DNA of 64,000 nt from Tanytarsus gracilentus (GCA_038502055.1 JAXRKN010000025.1:186001-250000), one strand, 5' to 3'; numbered from the stretch's first letter, positions 9,834 through 17,304 are shown. Made by a program: numbers and translations. Notes: a model not told the origin generated them from the sequence alone.

Positions 9834-10770
9834 GGAGTTCCATGCCCCTCGGCATCGTGTTTACATTTAAATTTTTTTAATTTTTGTTAATTTAAGTGTT
9901 TCTCGCAAATTAATTAGTTTTCAAATGTTAACAACATCTTCGTCGTCATCTCCTCCAACTCAAACATATCGAGTTTACATCGATTATCCAGGTAAGAAGC
10001 GAGAATGAGCGAATAAATATGAGAGGTTTTTTTTTTATTACGAGGGAAATAATTTTTCATTCAATTTTGTTTTAAAATGTCGCTCCTTCTCGCTTTAACG
10101 TTAAGCATTCGGTGCTTAACTGAGCTCATGCTTCATATTGAAGCTTTACTGAAAAAATCCTCTCATTTTCTCCTCCAAACTGGAAGTTTAAATTTTAACT
10201 GGATCTTACTGGATCTTTTATTTTGTTCACGAATTTTGATTATTTGAATATTATCGTTGGTATCCAACTAAACCAGCATAGTTGATTAGACAAGCTGAGG
10301 ACGATGTGGTTAATTTTTATGTCATAGTTTGTTTATGTTTTGATGCAATGTTATTCTATGTTCAAACAGCTGTTTTTACAGTTTCGCGGGAGCGGTTGGT
10401 TTGCATGCAAACTATTCCAATCCCTAAAAGTAAAGCAGACAGAAAGATCATAGCGATGAACTTTCAGCTCTGGCTTGCTCTAAATGTCAAATTATTTATT
10501 ATTGTATTTCGGGGGACAGCGGGACTATAAAAGCAGCCTCTCGTTTTTCCGGTTGGCACCGCTCCCTGCTTACTCCACATAGACCACGAATGGGCGTAAT
10601 TCGATCGCCGGATGTATAGGGTTATCTTCCCTATTCATCTAGCGGCAATTCTTGAGTCGTAGCGTATCCGACGCGAGAACTACGGTAAGGACGGAAGCTG
10701 CGCTGGTTTGCGTCTGTCCAAGTTTAAAGACTTGCGAGGCGACCCAATCGTTATTATCATCATTATCATT
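9834..10770 (+). mobile_element. 937-bp retro-insertion splitting the first H2B/H3 promoter
   Basis: The insertion is bounded by a perfect 22-bp direct duplication of histone promoter sequence (9812-9833 and 10771-10792); other units have the uninterrupted site. The right end is a TTATTATCATCATTATCATT-type simple tail, as expected of target-primed reverse transcription. Inside are a short open frame with a donor-like CCAG|GTAAGAAG (about 9991), a TATA box (10526-10533), and a GC-rich core at about 10665-10735 that recurs at 11640-11664 (inverted) and 51988-52040. No reverse transcriptase is encoded, so it is a truncated LINE or a non-autonomous retroelement. Confidence 0.8.
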
Positions 10771-10912
10771 AAATTTACCCCCAATGAGAGCAAATAGGAT
10801 TGCAAAAATTTTGGCGCGAAAATTCTCTCATTTTTTGCCTATAAAAGAGATTGAATTTGATGAAGAGAGCTCATTTAAGTTTGAGACAGCGAAGAGGAAA
10901 CATCAAAGCAAA
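10771..10912 (+). promoter_or_regulatory. H3 copy 1 promoter (half of a divergent promoter)
   Basis: It retains the conserved core: the E2F-like TTTTGGCGCGAAAA at 10809-10822 and a TATA box at 10830-10837, with the H3 ATG 76 bp beyond the TATA box. The H2B side was moved away by the 937-bp insertion. Confidence 0.85.
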
Positions 10913-11335
10913 ATGGCACGTACTAAGCAAACTGCACGAAAATCAACTGGTGGAAAGGCGCCGAAAAAGGTTATACCTGTAAAAGGAGCGCGAAAAACTG
11001 TGCCATCTGCGCATTATGTGGGTGGAGGTTTGAAGAAAGCTCATCGTTATCGTCCAGGAACCGTGGCATTGCGCGAGATTCGTCGTTATCAAAAATCGAC
11101 TGAATTGCTCATTCGCAAACTTCCATTTCAACGACTCGTCCGTGAAATTGCACAAGATTTCAAGCAGGATCTGAGATTTCAATCGACTGCAGTGCTAGCA
11201 CTTCAAGAGGCAAGCGAAGCTTATCTTGTTGGGCTATTCGAGGACACTAATCTTTGTGCAATTCATGCTAAACGTGTAACAATCATGCCAAAGGACATCC
11301 AGCTTGCACGCCGTATCCGAGGAGAACGAGCATAA
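10913..11335 (+). CDS. Divergent histone H3, copy 1
   Basis: This is a 140-residue H3, four longer than the usual 136 (Met included). Residues 1-16 of the mature tail are canonical and K4, K9, S10, K14, K18, K23, R26 and K27 are all present. After K14 the tail diverges: R17 is Lys, 19-22 read VIPV, S28 is Thr, and the canonical ATGGVKKPHR segment reads SAHYVGGGLKKAHR, so the K36 equivalent is shifted by four. The core is nearly canonical; T80 is Gln and the chaperone-contact motif SAVM (87-90) is TAVL. The upstream frame is open, but the TATA box lies inside it, so ATG 10913 is the start. It is intronless. It forms the nucleosome core with the H4, H2A and H2B encoded next door. Confidence 0.95.
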   Translation: MARTKQTARKSTGGKAPKKVIPVKGARKTVPSAHYVGGGLKKAHRYRPGTVALREIRRYQKSTELLIRKLPFQRLVREIAQDFKQDLRFQSTAVLALQEASEAYLVGLFEDTNLCAIHAKRVTIMPKDIQLARRIRGERA

Positions 11336-11353
11336 ATCAAACCTAAATAAAAC

Positions 11354-11369
11354 TGTCTTTTTCAAGACC
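11354..11369 (+). terminator. Histone 3' stem-loop of H3 copy 1, mutated first base
   Basis: The 6-bp stem with TTTC loop is present, but its first base is T instead of G (TGTCTT paired with AAGACC), so the basal G-C pair is lost. All other 20 copies in the window have GGTCTT. Confidence 0.9.
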
Positions 11370-11433
11370 AACAAAACATAATTAATTTAAAGATGAAAAA
11401 TTTTTAATACTGTAAAATAAATTTTTAAAAATT

Positions 11434-11488
11434 AAAAGCACGTGTTATTTCGATCGCATACATAACTTTAAATTGAACATGTGCTTTT
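11434..11488. promoter_or_regulatory. Conserved inverted block in H3/H4 convergent spacers
   Basis: A 55-bp block starts AAAAGCACGTG and ends CATGTGCTTTT, so its ends are inverted repeats containing E-box-like hexamers. It is repeated in every H3/H4 spacer: 14778-14832, 17383-17437, 19995-20049, 22605-22659 and 25209-25264. A related block lies in the H2A/H2B spacers. Its position between convergent genes suggests a boundary, termination or replication role, but no function is demonstrated by sequence. Confidence 0.6.
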
Positions 11489-11594
11489 TTACTCAATACT
11501 ACTTTGATAAGTCTTAAATTTTGCTTTACAATTGTTAAAAAAATTCACATTTGACAAGTTTTTTAAATCTAAAGCAAAAATTTAGTTTTCTTTA

Positions 11595-11960
11595 GGTATT
11601 GGTATTTTACGATGTGATAGCTCTCAGGTATCTTTCGACCCTGGTCAGACGCAAACCAGCGCAGCCCCCCCCCCCACCCAAAATCCCGGGGGGGAAAACC
11701 CAACAAAAAAAAAAACCCCCAAAAAAAAAAGGGGGGAAACCCCCCCCCCCCCCGGGAAAAAAACCCCCCACATATTTTTTTATGGGGAGGAGGGGGGGGG
11801 GGGAAACAAAAAAAAAAAAAGAAAGAAAAAAAAAATCCCCCCCCCCAAAAAAAAAAAAAAAAAAAAAAAAAAAGGGGGAAGGAAAAAAAAAAAAATTTCC
11901 CCCCCCCCCCCCCCCCCCAAAAAAAAAAAAAATAAAAAAAAAAAAAAACAAACAAAAAAA

Positions 11961-12047
<87 letters not shown>

Positions 12048-12306
12048 TCATTATACTGTAGAAATTTTTTCTCAAATAAAAAAAAAAAATAAGAATTTGA
12101 TTTCACAATAAATTATTTTCGCTCATTTTCACTTCCTTACGTAATTTAAACACTTAAATTCGATGAGTTTGTTGATGATCTTACACTTAGGAACACATTT
12201 GAAATATATTTATGATGATAAAAACACTTTAAACAGGGAAAATTAATATTTATTTTACGAGTTTAAAATTCGCGATTGTGTTCGGTTTACTGTCCCATTT
12301 CTATTT
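11595..12306 (-). mobile_element. Second retro-insertion, in the first H3/H4 spacer
   Basis: The insertion is bounded by a perfect 27-bp duplication of spacer sequence (11568-11594 and 12307-12333), which occurs once in the spacer of unit 2. Read on the minus strand, it ends with the same GC-rich core as the insertion at 9834-10770 (GCTGCGCTGGTTTGCGTCTG) plus a different simple tail. It therefore belongs to the same or a sister family in the opposite orientation. Its middle, 11665-12042, is a corrupted homopolymer stretch. Confidence 0.75.
11665..12042. other. Homopolymer-smeared stretch, probable sequencing or assembly artefact
   Basis: Almost the whole segment consists of runs of C, G or A, ending in about 80 consecutive A. 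It is not ordinary low-complexity DNA. Position by position it follows the reverse complement of 10530-10700 with each short block smoothed to its dominant base. The very long frames it opens (poly-Phe, poly-Lys, poly-Pro) are meaningless. Confidence 0.75.
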
Positions 12307-12349
12307 TCTAAAGCAAAAATTTAGTTTTCTTTAAGCAAATAATTTTGTT

Positions 12350-12365
12350 GGTCTTGAAAAAGACC
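12350..12365 (-). terminator. Histone 3' stem-loop of H4 copy 1
   Basis: A perfect 6-bp stem and 4-nt loop lies just downstream of the stop, read on the minus strand. It matches the SLBP-bound element of replication-type histone mRNAs. Confidence 0.95.
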
Positions 12366-12388
12366 GTTTTTGATGAGCTGTTAATTAA

Positions 12389-12700
12389 TTATCCTCCAAA
12401 TCCATATAAAGTTCTTCCTTGTCGTTTGAGAGCATAAACCACATCCATAGCAGTGACAGTTTTTCGTTTAGCATGTTCGGTATAAGTGACGGCATCTCGA
12501 ATTACATTTTCTAAGAAAATTTTCAGCACACCTCGAGTTTCCTCGTAAATTAGTCCAGAAATTCTCTTAACTCCACCACGTCTTGCCAATCGTCTAATTG
12601 CCGGCTTAGTTATGCCCTGGATATTGTCACGAAGAACTTTGCGATGTCTCTTAGCGCCTCCCTTTCCGAGTCCTTTTCCTCCTTTGCCTCGACCTGTCAT
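12389..12700 (-). CDS. Histone H4, copy 1
   Basis: This 103-residue protein begins MTGRGKGGKGLGKGG, has the tail acetylation lysines 5, 8, 12 and 16, K20 within RHRKVL, and ends GRTLYGFGG. The only clear difference from the canonical arthropod H4 is Ile for Val60 (GVLKIFLENV). The contrast with its highly divergent H3, H2A and H2B neighbours is striking. The gene is divergently transcribed from the H2A at 12934 and convergent with H3 copy 1. Confidence 0.97.
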   Translation of the reverse strand: MTGRGKGGKGLGKGGAKRHRKVLRDNIQGITKPAIRRLARRGGVKRISGLIYEETRGVLKIFLENVIRDAVTYTEHAKRKTVTAMDVVYALKRQGRTLYGFGG

Positions 12701-12933
12701 TTTTCGCTTTTTTCTTTAGATGTTGACTCTTCTGCGTTTAAAATTCAACTGATGAAATTTCTCAATCTCCACTCTCTTTTATAGGCAAAAAATGAGAGAA
12801 TTTTCGCGCCAAAATTTTTGCAATCTTATTTGCTCTCATTGGGGGTAAATTTGGCTATAAAAGAGAAATTTTTGAGATATCTAGCTCAGTTGAAATTTAA
12901 CATCAGGAGAGTAATCATCTAGAAGAGAAAAAA
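12701..12933. promoter_or_regulatory. Divergent H4/H2A promoter, unit 1
   Basis: This is a 233-bp intergenic region. The minus-strand TATA (complement CTTTTATA at 12776-12783) serves H4, and TATAAAAG at 12856-12863 serves H2A. Between them is the conserved core with TTTTCGCGCCAAAA (12801-12814), an E2F-like site, followed by a CAATCTTATTTGCTCTCATT segment and GGGGGTAAAT. The same core appears inverted in the H2B/H3 promoters. Confidence 0.85.
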
Positions 12934-13317
12934 ATGTCAAGCAAAGGAGGAAAAGTTCGCAAGACTGCAGAGACACGATCGAAACGTGCTGGATTAACAT
13001 TTCCAGTCGGTCGAATTCATCGACATTTGAAGAAGGGAAACTATGCTGATCGAGTTGGAGCTGGAGCACCGGTTTATCTCGCTGCTCTCTTGGAATATTT
13101 GACTGCTGAAATTTTGGAACTGGCGGGAAATGCAGCACGCGACAACAAGAAGACTCGAATTATTCCAAGACATCTTCAATTGGCTATTCGAAATGACGAC
13201 GAATTGAATAAGATCTTGTTGAATGTCACAATTTCGCAAGGAGGCGTCTTGCCGAACATCCAAGCAGTTCTACTTCCAAAGAAGACTACGAAGATACACG
13301 TCAACGAAAAACATTAA
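12934..13317 (+). CDS. Divergent histone H2A, copy 1
   Basis: This is a 127-residue H2A. The N-tail is MSSKGGKVRKTAETRSKRAG instead of the usual SGRGKGG start. The core keeps FPVGRIHR, GNYADRVGAGAPVYLAA, ELAGNAARDNKKTRIIPRHLQLAIRND and GGVLPNIQAVLLPKK. Acidic-patch changes are conservative (E56D, E91D), and the usual GVTIAQGG reads NVTISQGG. The C-tail is KTTKIHVNEKH, with no SQ motif (not H2A.X). This copy alone has AALLEY, where the other copies read AAVLEY, and KIH, where they read KKH. It pairs with H2B in the dimer and shares a divergent promoter with H4. Confidence 0.95.
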   Translation: MSSKGGKVRKTAETRSKRAGLTFPVGRIHRHLKKGNYADRVGAGAPVYLAALLEYLTAEILELAGNAARDNKKTRIIPRHLQLAIRNDDELNKILLNVTISQGGVLPNIQAVLLPKKTTKIHVNEKH

Positions 13318-13335
13318 TCTAAACCTAAATAAAAC

Positions 13336-13351
13336 GGTCTTTTTCAAGACC
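13336..13351 (+). terminator. Histone 3' stem-loop of H2A copy 1
   Basis: A perfect GGTCTT-TTTC-AAGACC element lies 18 bp after the stop. A purine-rich AAAGAAAATT follows about 20 bp later and could be the U7-pairing downstream element. Confidence 0.95.
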
Positions 13352-13434
13352 AACAAAATTATTTGCTTAAAGAAAATTAAATTTTTATTGATATGCTAAA
13401 GATTCAACTATCGTGTCAAACTTTTAGATTTTTT

Positions 13435-13528
13435 AAAAGCACGTGATTGGTTCTCAAATTTTCGTGTCTAACAAAAGCACATGTTCAATTTAAATTTATG
13501 TATGCGATCGAAATAACACGTGCTTTTA
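13435..13528. promoter_or_regulatory. Conserved inverted block in H2A/H2B convergent spacers
   Basis: The block starts AAAAGCACGTG and ends CACGTGCTTTT. An internal AAAAGCACATG (about 13473) makes its right half the reverse complement of the 55-bp H3/H4 spacer block. Copies lie at 16040-16132, 18652-18744, 21264-21356 and 23869-23961. It lies between two convergent histone genes. Confidence 0.6.
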
Positions 13529-13591
13529 ATTTTTAAAATTTTATTTTACATTATTAAAAATTTTTCACCTTTAAATTAATTATGTTTTGTT

Positions 13592-13607
13592 GGTCTTGAA
13601 AAAGACC
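13592..13607 (-). terminator. Histone 3' stem-loop of H2B copy 1
   Basis: A perfect stem-loop on the minus strand, 19 bp beyond the H2B stop. Confidence 0.95.
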
Positions 13608-13626
13608 GTTTTAGTGAGTTTGCAGT

Positions 13627-14034
13627 TTATTTTGACGATGTATATTTAGTCACAGCCTTGGTTCCCTCAGATACGGCATGTTTGGCCAGTTCGCCTGGCA
13701 ACAAGAGTCGAATAGCTGTCTGGATCTCGCGACTTGTGATTGTGGATCGTTTGCTGATGTGTGCAAGTCTCGATGCCTCATTTCCAATACGCTCAAAAAT
13801 ATCATTCACGAAGCTGTTCATAATGTTCATCGACTTTGAAGAAATTCCAGTGTCCGGATGAACTTGCTTGAGAACTTTGAAGATATAAATCGAGTAAGAT
13901 TCTTTGCGTTTGGCTTTTCGCTTCTTCTTGTCCACCTTAATGCCTCCTCCGTCCTTCACAATCGTCTCCTTGACTTTCGCAACCGACTTAACAACTTTTG
14001 TGCCAGACTTTCCAACTGCTTTTCCTCTTGCCAT
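13627..14034 (-). CDS. Divergent histone H2B, copy 1
   Basis: This is a 135-residue H2B, about 12 longer than the fly H2B because of an extended Val/Lys-rich N-tail (MARGKAVGKSGTKVVKSVAK...). From KRKESYSIYIFKVLKQVHPD onward the histone fold is well conserved, with TSREIQTAIRLLLPGELAKHAVSEGTKAVTKYTSSK-type ending, including the C-terminal lysine region ubiquitinated in other H2Bs. Core differences are I for Y in YIYKV (reads YIFKV), MNIMNSF, ERIGNEASRLAH and HISKRST. All five H2B copies are identical in protein sequence. It is divergent from H3 copy 2. Confidence 0.96.
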   Translation of the reverse strand: MARGKAVGKSGTKVVKSVAKVKETIVKDGGGIKVDKKKRKAKRKESYSIYIFKVLKQVHPDTGISSKSMNIMNSFVNDIFERIGNEASRLAHISKRSTITSREIQTAIRLLLPGELAKHAVSEGTKAVTKYTSSK

Positions 14035-14258
14035 TTTTTCTCTCTTCTAGATGTTGACTCTTCGACGATTAAATTTCAACTGAGCTGGATATCTCAAATG
14101 TTTCTCTTTTATAACCAAATTTACCCCCAATGAGAGCAAATAAGATTGCAAAAATTTTGGCGCGAAAATTCTCTCATTTTTTGCCTATAAAAGAGAGTGA
14201 ATTTGATGAAGAGAGCTCATTTAAGTTTGAGACAGCGAAGAGGAAACATCAAAGCAAA
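14035..14258. promoter_or_regulatory. Divergent H2B/H3 promoter, unit 1/2
   Basis: H2B TATA (complement at 14106-14113), E2F-like TTTTGGCGCGAAAA (14155-14168), H3 TATA (14186-14193). The core from ACCCCCAATGAGAGC to the H3 TATA is the inverted equivalent of the H4/H2A core. Confidence 0.85.
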
Positions 14259-14681
14259 ATGGCACGTACTAAGCAAACTGCACGAAAATCAACTGGTGGA
14301 AAGGCGCCGAAAAAGGTTATACCTGTAAAAGGAGCGCGAAAAACTGTGCCATCTGCACATTATGTGGGTGGAGGTTTGAAGAAAGCTCATCGTTATCGTC
14401 CAGGAACCGTGGCACTGCGTGAAATTCGTCGTTATCAAAAATCGACTGAATTGCTCATTCGCAAACTTCCATTTCAACGACTCGTCCGTGAAATTGCACA
14501 AGATTTCAAACAGGATCTGAGATTTCAATCGACTGCAGTGCTAGCACTTCAAGAGGCAAGCGAAGCTTATCTTGTTGGGCTATTCGAGGACACTAATCTT
14601 TGTGCAATTCATGCTAAACGTGTAACAATCATGCCAAAGGACATCCAGCTTGCACGCCGTATCCGAGGAGAACGAGCATAA
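14259..14681 (+). CDS. Divergent histone H3, copy 2
   Basis: The protein is identical to copy 1, including the four-residue tail insertion and the TAVL motif; nucleotide differences are mostly synonymous. Its promoter is intact. Confidence 0.96.
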   Translation: MARTKQTARKSTGGKAPKKVIPVKGARKTVPSAHYVGGGLKKAHRYRPGTVALREIRRYQKSTELLIRKLPFQRLVREIAQDFKQDLRFQSTAVLALQEASEAYLVGLFEDTNLCAIHAKRVTIMPKDIQLARRIRGERA

Positions 14682-14699
14682 ATCAAACCTAAATAAAAC

Positions 14700-14715
14700 G
14701 GTCTTTTTCAAGACC
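14700..14715 (+). terminator. Histone 3' stem-loop of H3 copy 2
   Basis: Perfect stem-loop. Confidence 0.95.
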
Positions 14716-14954
14716 AACAAAACATAATTAATTTAAAGATGAAAAATTTTTAATACCAAAATAAAATTTTAAAAATTAAAAGCACGTGTTATTTCGATCG
14801 CATACATAACTTTAAATTGAACATGTGCTTTTTTACTCAATACTACTTTGATAAGTCTTAAATTTTGCTTGACAATTGTTAAAAAAATTCACATTTGACA
14901 AGTTTTTTAAATCTAAAGCAAAAATTTAGTTTTCTTTAAGCAAATAATTTTGTT

Positions 14955-14970
14955 GGTCTTGAAAAAGACC
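14955..14970 (-). terminator. Histone 3' stem-loop of H4 copy 2
   Basis: Perfect stem-loop, minus strand. Confidence 0.95.
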
Positions 14971-14993
14971 GTTTTTGATGAGCTGTTAATTAA

Positions 14994-15305
14994 TTATCCT
15001 CCAAATCCATATAAAGTTCTTCCTTGTCGCTTGAGAGCATAAACCACATCCATAGCAGTGACAGTTTTTCGTTTAGCATGTTCGGTATAAGTGACGGCAT
15101 CTCGAATTACATTTTCTAAGAAAATTTTCAGCACACCTCGAGTTTCCTCGTAAATTAGTCCAGAAATTCTCTTAACTCCACCACGTCTTGCCAATCGTCT
15201 AATTGCCGGCTTAGTTATGCCCTGGATATTGTCACGAAGAACTTTGCGATGTCTCTTAGCGCCTCCCTTTCCGAGTCCTTTTCCTCCTTTGCCTCGACCT
15301 GTCAT
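14994..15305 (-). CDS. Histone H4, copy 2
   Basis: The 103-residue protein is identical to copy 1. This unit's H3/H4 spacer shows the empty site for the insertion found in unit 1. Confidence 0.97.
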   Translation of the reverse strand: MTGRGKGGKGLGKGGAKRHRKVLRDNIQGITKPAIRRLARRGGVKRISGLIYEETRGVLKIFLENVIRDAVTYTEHAKRKTVTAMDVVYALKRQGRTLYGFGG

Positions 15306-15538
15306 TTTTCGCTTTTTTCTTTAGATGTTGACTCTTCTGCTTTTAAAATTCAACTGATGAAATTTCTCAATCTCCACTCTCTTTTATAGGCAAAAAATGA
15401 GAGAATTTTCGCGCCAAAATTTTTGCAATCTTATTTGCTCTCATTGGGGGTAAATTTGGCTATAAAAGAGAAATTTTTGAGATTTCCAGCTCAGTTGAAA
15501 ATTAACAGCAGGAGAGTCAACATCTAGAAGAGAAAAAA
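15306..15538. promoter_or_regulatory. Divergent H4/H2A promoter, unit 2
   Basis: H4 TATA complement at 15382-15389, E2F-like site at 15407-15420, H2A TATA at 15461-15468. Confidence 0.85.
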
Positions 15539-15922
15539 ATGTCAAGCAAAGGAGGAAAAATTCGCAAGACTGCAGAGACACGATCGAAACGTGCTGGATT
15601 AACATTTCCAGTCGGTCGAATTCATCGACATTTGAAGAAGGGAAACTATGCTGATCGAGTTGGAGCTGGAGCACCGGTTTATCTCGCTGCTGTCTTGGAA
15701 TATTTGACTGCTGAAATTTTGGAACTGGCGGGAAATGCAGCACGCGACAACAAGAAGACTCGAATTATTCCAAGACATCTTCAATTGGCTATTCGAAATG
15801 ACGACGAATTGAATAAGATCTTGTTGAATGTCACAATTTCGCAAGGAGGCGTCTTGCCGAACATCCAAACAGTTCTCCTTCCAAAGAAGACTACGAAGAA
15901 ACACGTCAACGAAAAACATTAA
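15539..15922 (+). CDS. Divergent histone H2A, copy 2
   Basis: 127 residues. It differs from the other copies at KIRKT (Val to Ile in the N-tail) and at PNIQTVLLPKK (Ala to Thr). The C-tail is KTTKKHVNEKH. Confidence 0.95.
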   Translation: MSSKGGKIRKTAETRSKRAGLTFPVGRIHRHLKKGNYADRVGAGAPVYLAAVLEYLTAEILELAGNAARDNKKTRIIPRHLQLAIRNDDELNKILLNVTISQGGVLPNIQTVLLPKKTTKKHVNEKH

Positions 15923-15940
15923 TCGAAACCTCACTAAAAC

Positions 15941-15956
15941 GGTCTTTTTCAAGACC
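15941..15956 (+). terminator. Histone 3' stem-loop of H2A copy 2
   Basis: Perfect stem-loop. Confidence 0.95.
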
Positions 15957-16196
15957 AACAAAATTATTTGCTTAAAGAAAATTAAATTTTTATTGATATG
16001 CTAAAGATTCAACTATCGTGTCAAACTTTTAGATTTTTTAAAAGCACGTGATTGGTTCTCAAATTTTCGTGTCTAACAAAAGCACATGTTCAATTTAAAT
16101 TTATGTATGCGATCGAAATAACACGTGCTTTTAATTTTTAAAATTTTATTTTACATTATTAAAAATTTTTCACCTTTAAATTAATTATGTTTTGTT

Positions 16197-16212
16197 GGTC
16201 TTGAAAAAGACC
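16197..16212 (-). terminator. Histone 3' stem-loop of H2B copy 2
   Basis: Perfect stem-loop, minus strand. Confidence 0.95.
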
Positions 16213-16231
16213 GTTTTAGTGAGTTTGCAGT

Positions 16232-16639
16232 TTATTTTGACGATGTATATTTAGTCACAGCCTTGGTTCCCTCAGATACGGCATGTTTGGCCAGTTCGCC
16301 TGGCAACAAGAGTCGAATAGCTGTCTGGATCTCGCGACTTGTGATTGTGGATCGTTTGCTGATGTGTGCAAGTCTCGATGCCTCATTTCCAATACGCTCA
16401 AAAATATCATTCACGAAGCTGTTCATAATGTTCATCGACTTTGAAGAAATTCCAGTGTCCGGATGAACTTGCTTGAGAACTTTGAAGATATAAATCGAGT
16501 AAGATTCTTTGCGTTTGGCTTTTCGCTTCTTCTTGTCCACCTTAATGCCTCCTCCGTCCTTCACAATCGTCTCCTTGACTTTCGCAACCGACTTAACAAC
16601 TTTTGTGCCAGACTTTCCAACTGCTTTTCCTCTTGCCAT
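16232..16639 (-). CDS. Divergent histone H2B, copy 2
   Basis: The 135-residue protein is identical to copy 1. It is divergent from H3 copy 3. Confidence 0.96.
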   Translation of the reverse strand: MARGKAVGKSGTKVVKSVAKVKETIVKDGGGIKVDKKKRKAKRKESYSIYIFKVLKQVHPDTGISSKSMNIMNSFVNDIFERIGNEASRLAHISKRSTITSREIQTAIRLLLPGELAKHAVSEGTKAVTKYTSSK

Positions 16640-16863
16640 TTTTTCTCTCTTCTAGATGTTGACTCTTCGACGATTAAATTTCAACTGAGCTGGATATCTC
16701 AAATGTTTCTCTTTTATAACCAAATTTACCCCCAATGAGAGCAAATAAGATTGCAAAAATTTTGGCGCGAAAATTCTCTCATTTTTTGCCTATAAAAGAG
16801 AGTGAATTTGATGAAGAGAGCTCATTTAAGTTTGAGACAGCGAAGAGGAAACATCAAAGCAAA
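16640..16863. promoter_or_regulatory. Divergent H2B/H3 promoter, unit 2/3
   Basis: H2B TATA complement at 16711-16718, E2F-like site at 16760-16773, H3 TATA at 16791-16798. Confidence 0.85.
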
Positions 16864-17286
16864 ATGGCACGTACTAAGCAAACTGCACGAAAATCAACTG
16901 GTGGAAAGGCGCCGAAAAAGGTTATACCTGTAAAAGGAGCGCGAAAAACTGTGCCATCTGCGCATTATGTGGGTGGAGGTTTGAAGAAAGCTCATCGTTA
17001 TCGTCCAGGAACCGTGGCACTGCGTGAAATTCGTCGTTATCAAAAATCGACTGAATTGCTCATTCGCAAACTTCCATTTCAACGACTCGTCCGTGAGATT
17101 GCACAAGATTTCAAGCAGGATCTGAGATTTCAATCGACTGCAGTGCTAGCACTTCAAGAGGCAAGCGAAGCTTATCTTGTTGGGCTATTCGAGGACACTA
17201 ATCTTTGTGCAATTCATGCTAAACGTGTTACAATCATGCCAAAGGACATACAGCTTGCACGCCGTATCCGAGGAGAACGAGCATAA
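16864..17286 (+). CDS. Divergent histone H3, copy 3
   Basis: The 140-residue protein is identical to copies 1 and 2. Start-to-start spacing from copy 2 is 2605 bp. Confidence 0.96.
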   Translation: MARTKQTARKSTGGKAPKKVIPVKGARKTVPSAHYVGGGLKKAHRYRPGTVALREIRRYQKSTELLIRKLPFQRLVREIAQDFKQDLRFQSTAVLALQEASEAYLVGLFEDTNLCAIHAKRVTIMPKDIQLARRIRGERA

Positions 17287-17304
17287 ATCAAACCTAAATA
17301 AAAC

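Noticed and set aside
9924..9992. Short ATG frame with a good splice donor (CCAG|GTAAGAAG) in the retro-insertion
   Set aside because: Could be a captured first exon, but no acceptor or continuing homologous frame was found, so it is not called as a gene.
10282..10530. An 82-codon plus-strand frame inside the 937-bp retro-insertion
   Set aside because: No motif, crosses the TATA region, and not preserved in the related insertion as far as it can be read.
11569..12111. Frames of up to 170 codons rich in Phe, Lys, Pro and Gly
   Set aside because: They translate a homopolymer-smeared stretch that is probably a consensus artefact.
14130..14258. A 43-residue N-terminal extension in frame with H3 (MRANKIAKILARK...) in every copy
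   Set aside because: The H3 TATA box lies within this stretch, so mRNA from that promoter would start after the upstream ATG. The conservation is explained by the promoter core. MARTKQTARKS at the downstream ATG is the true H3 start.
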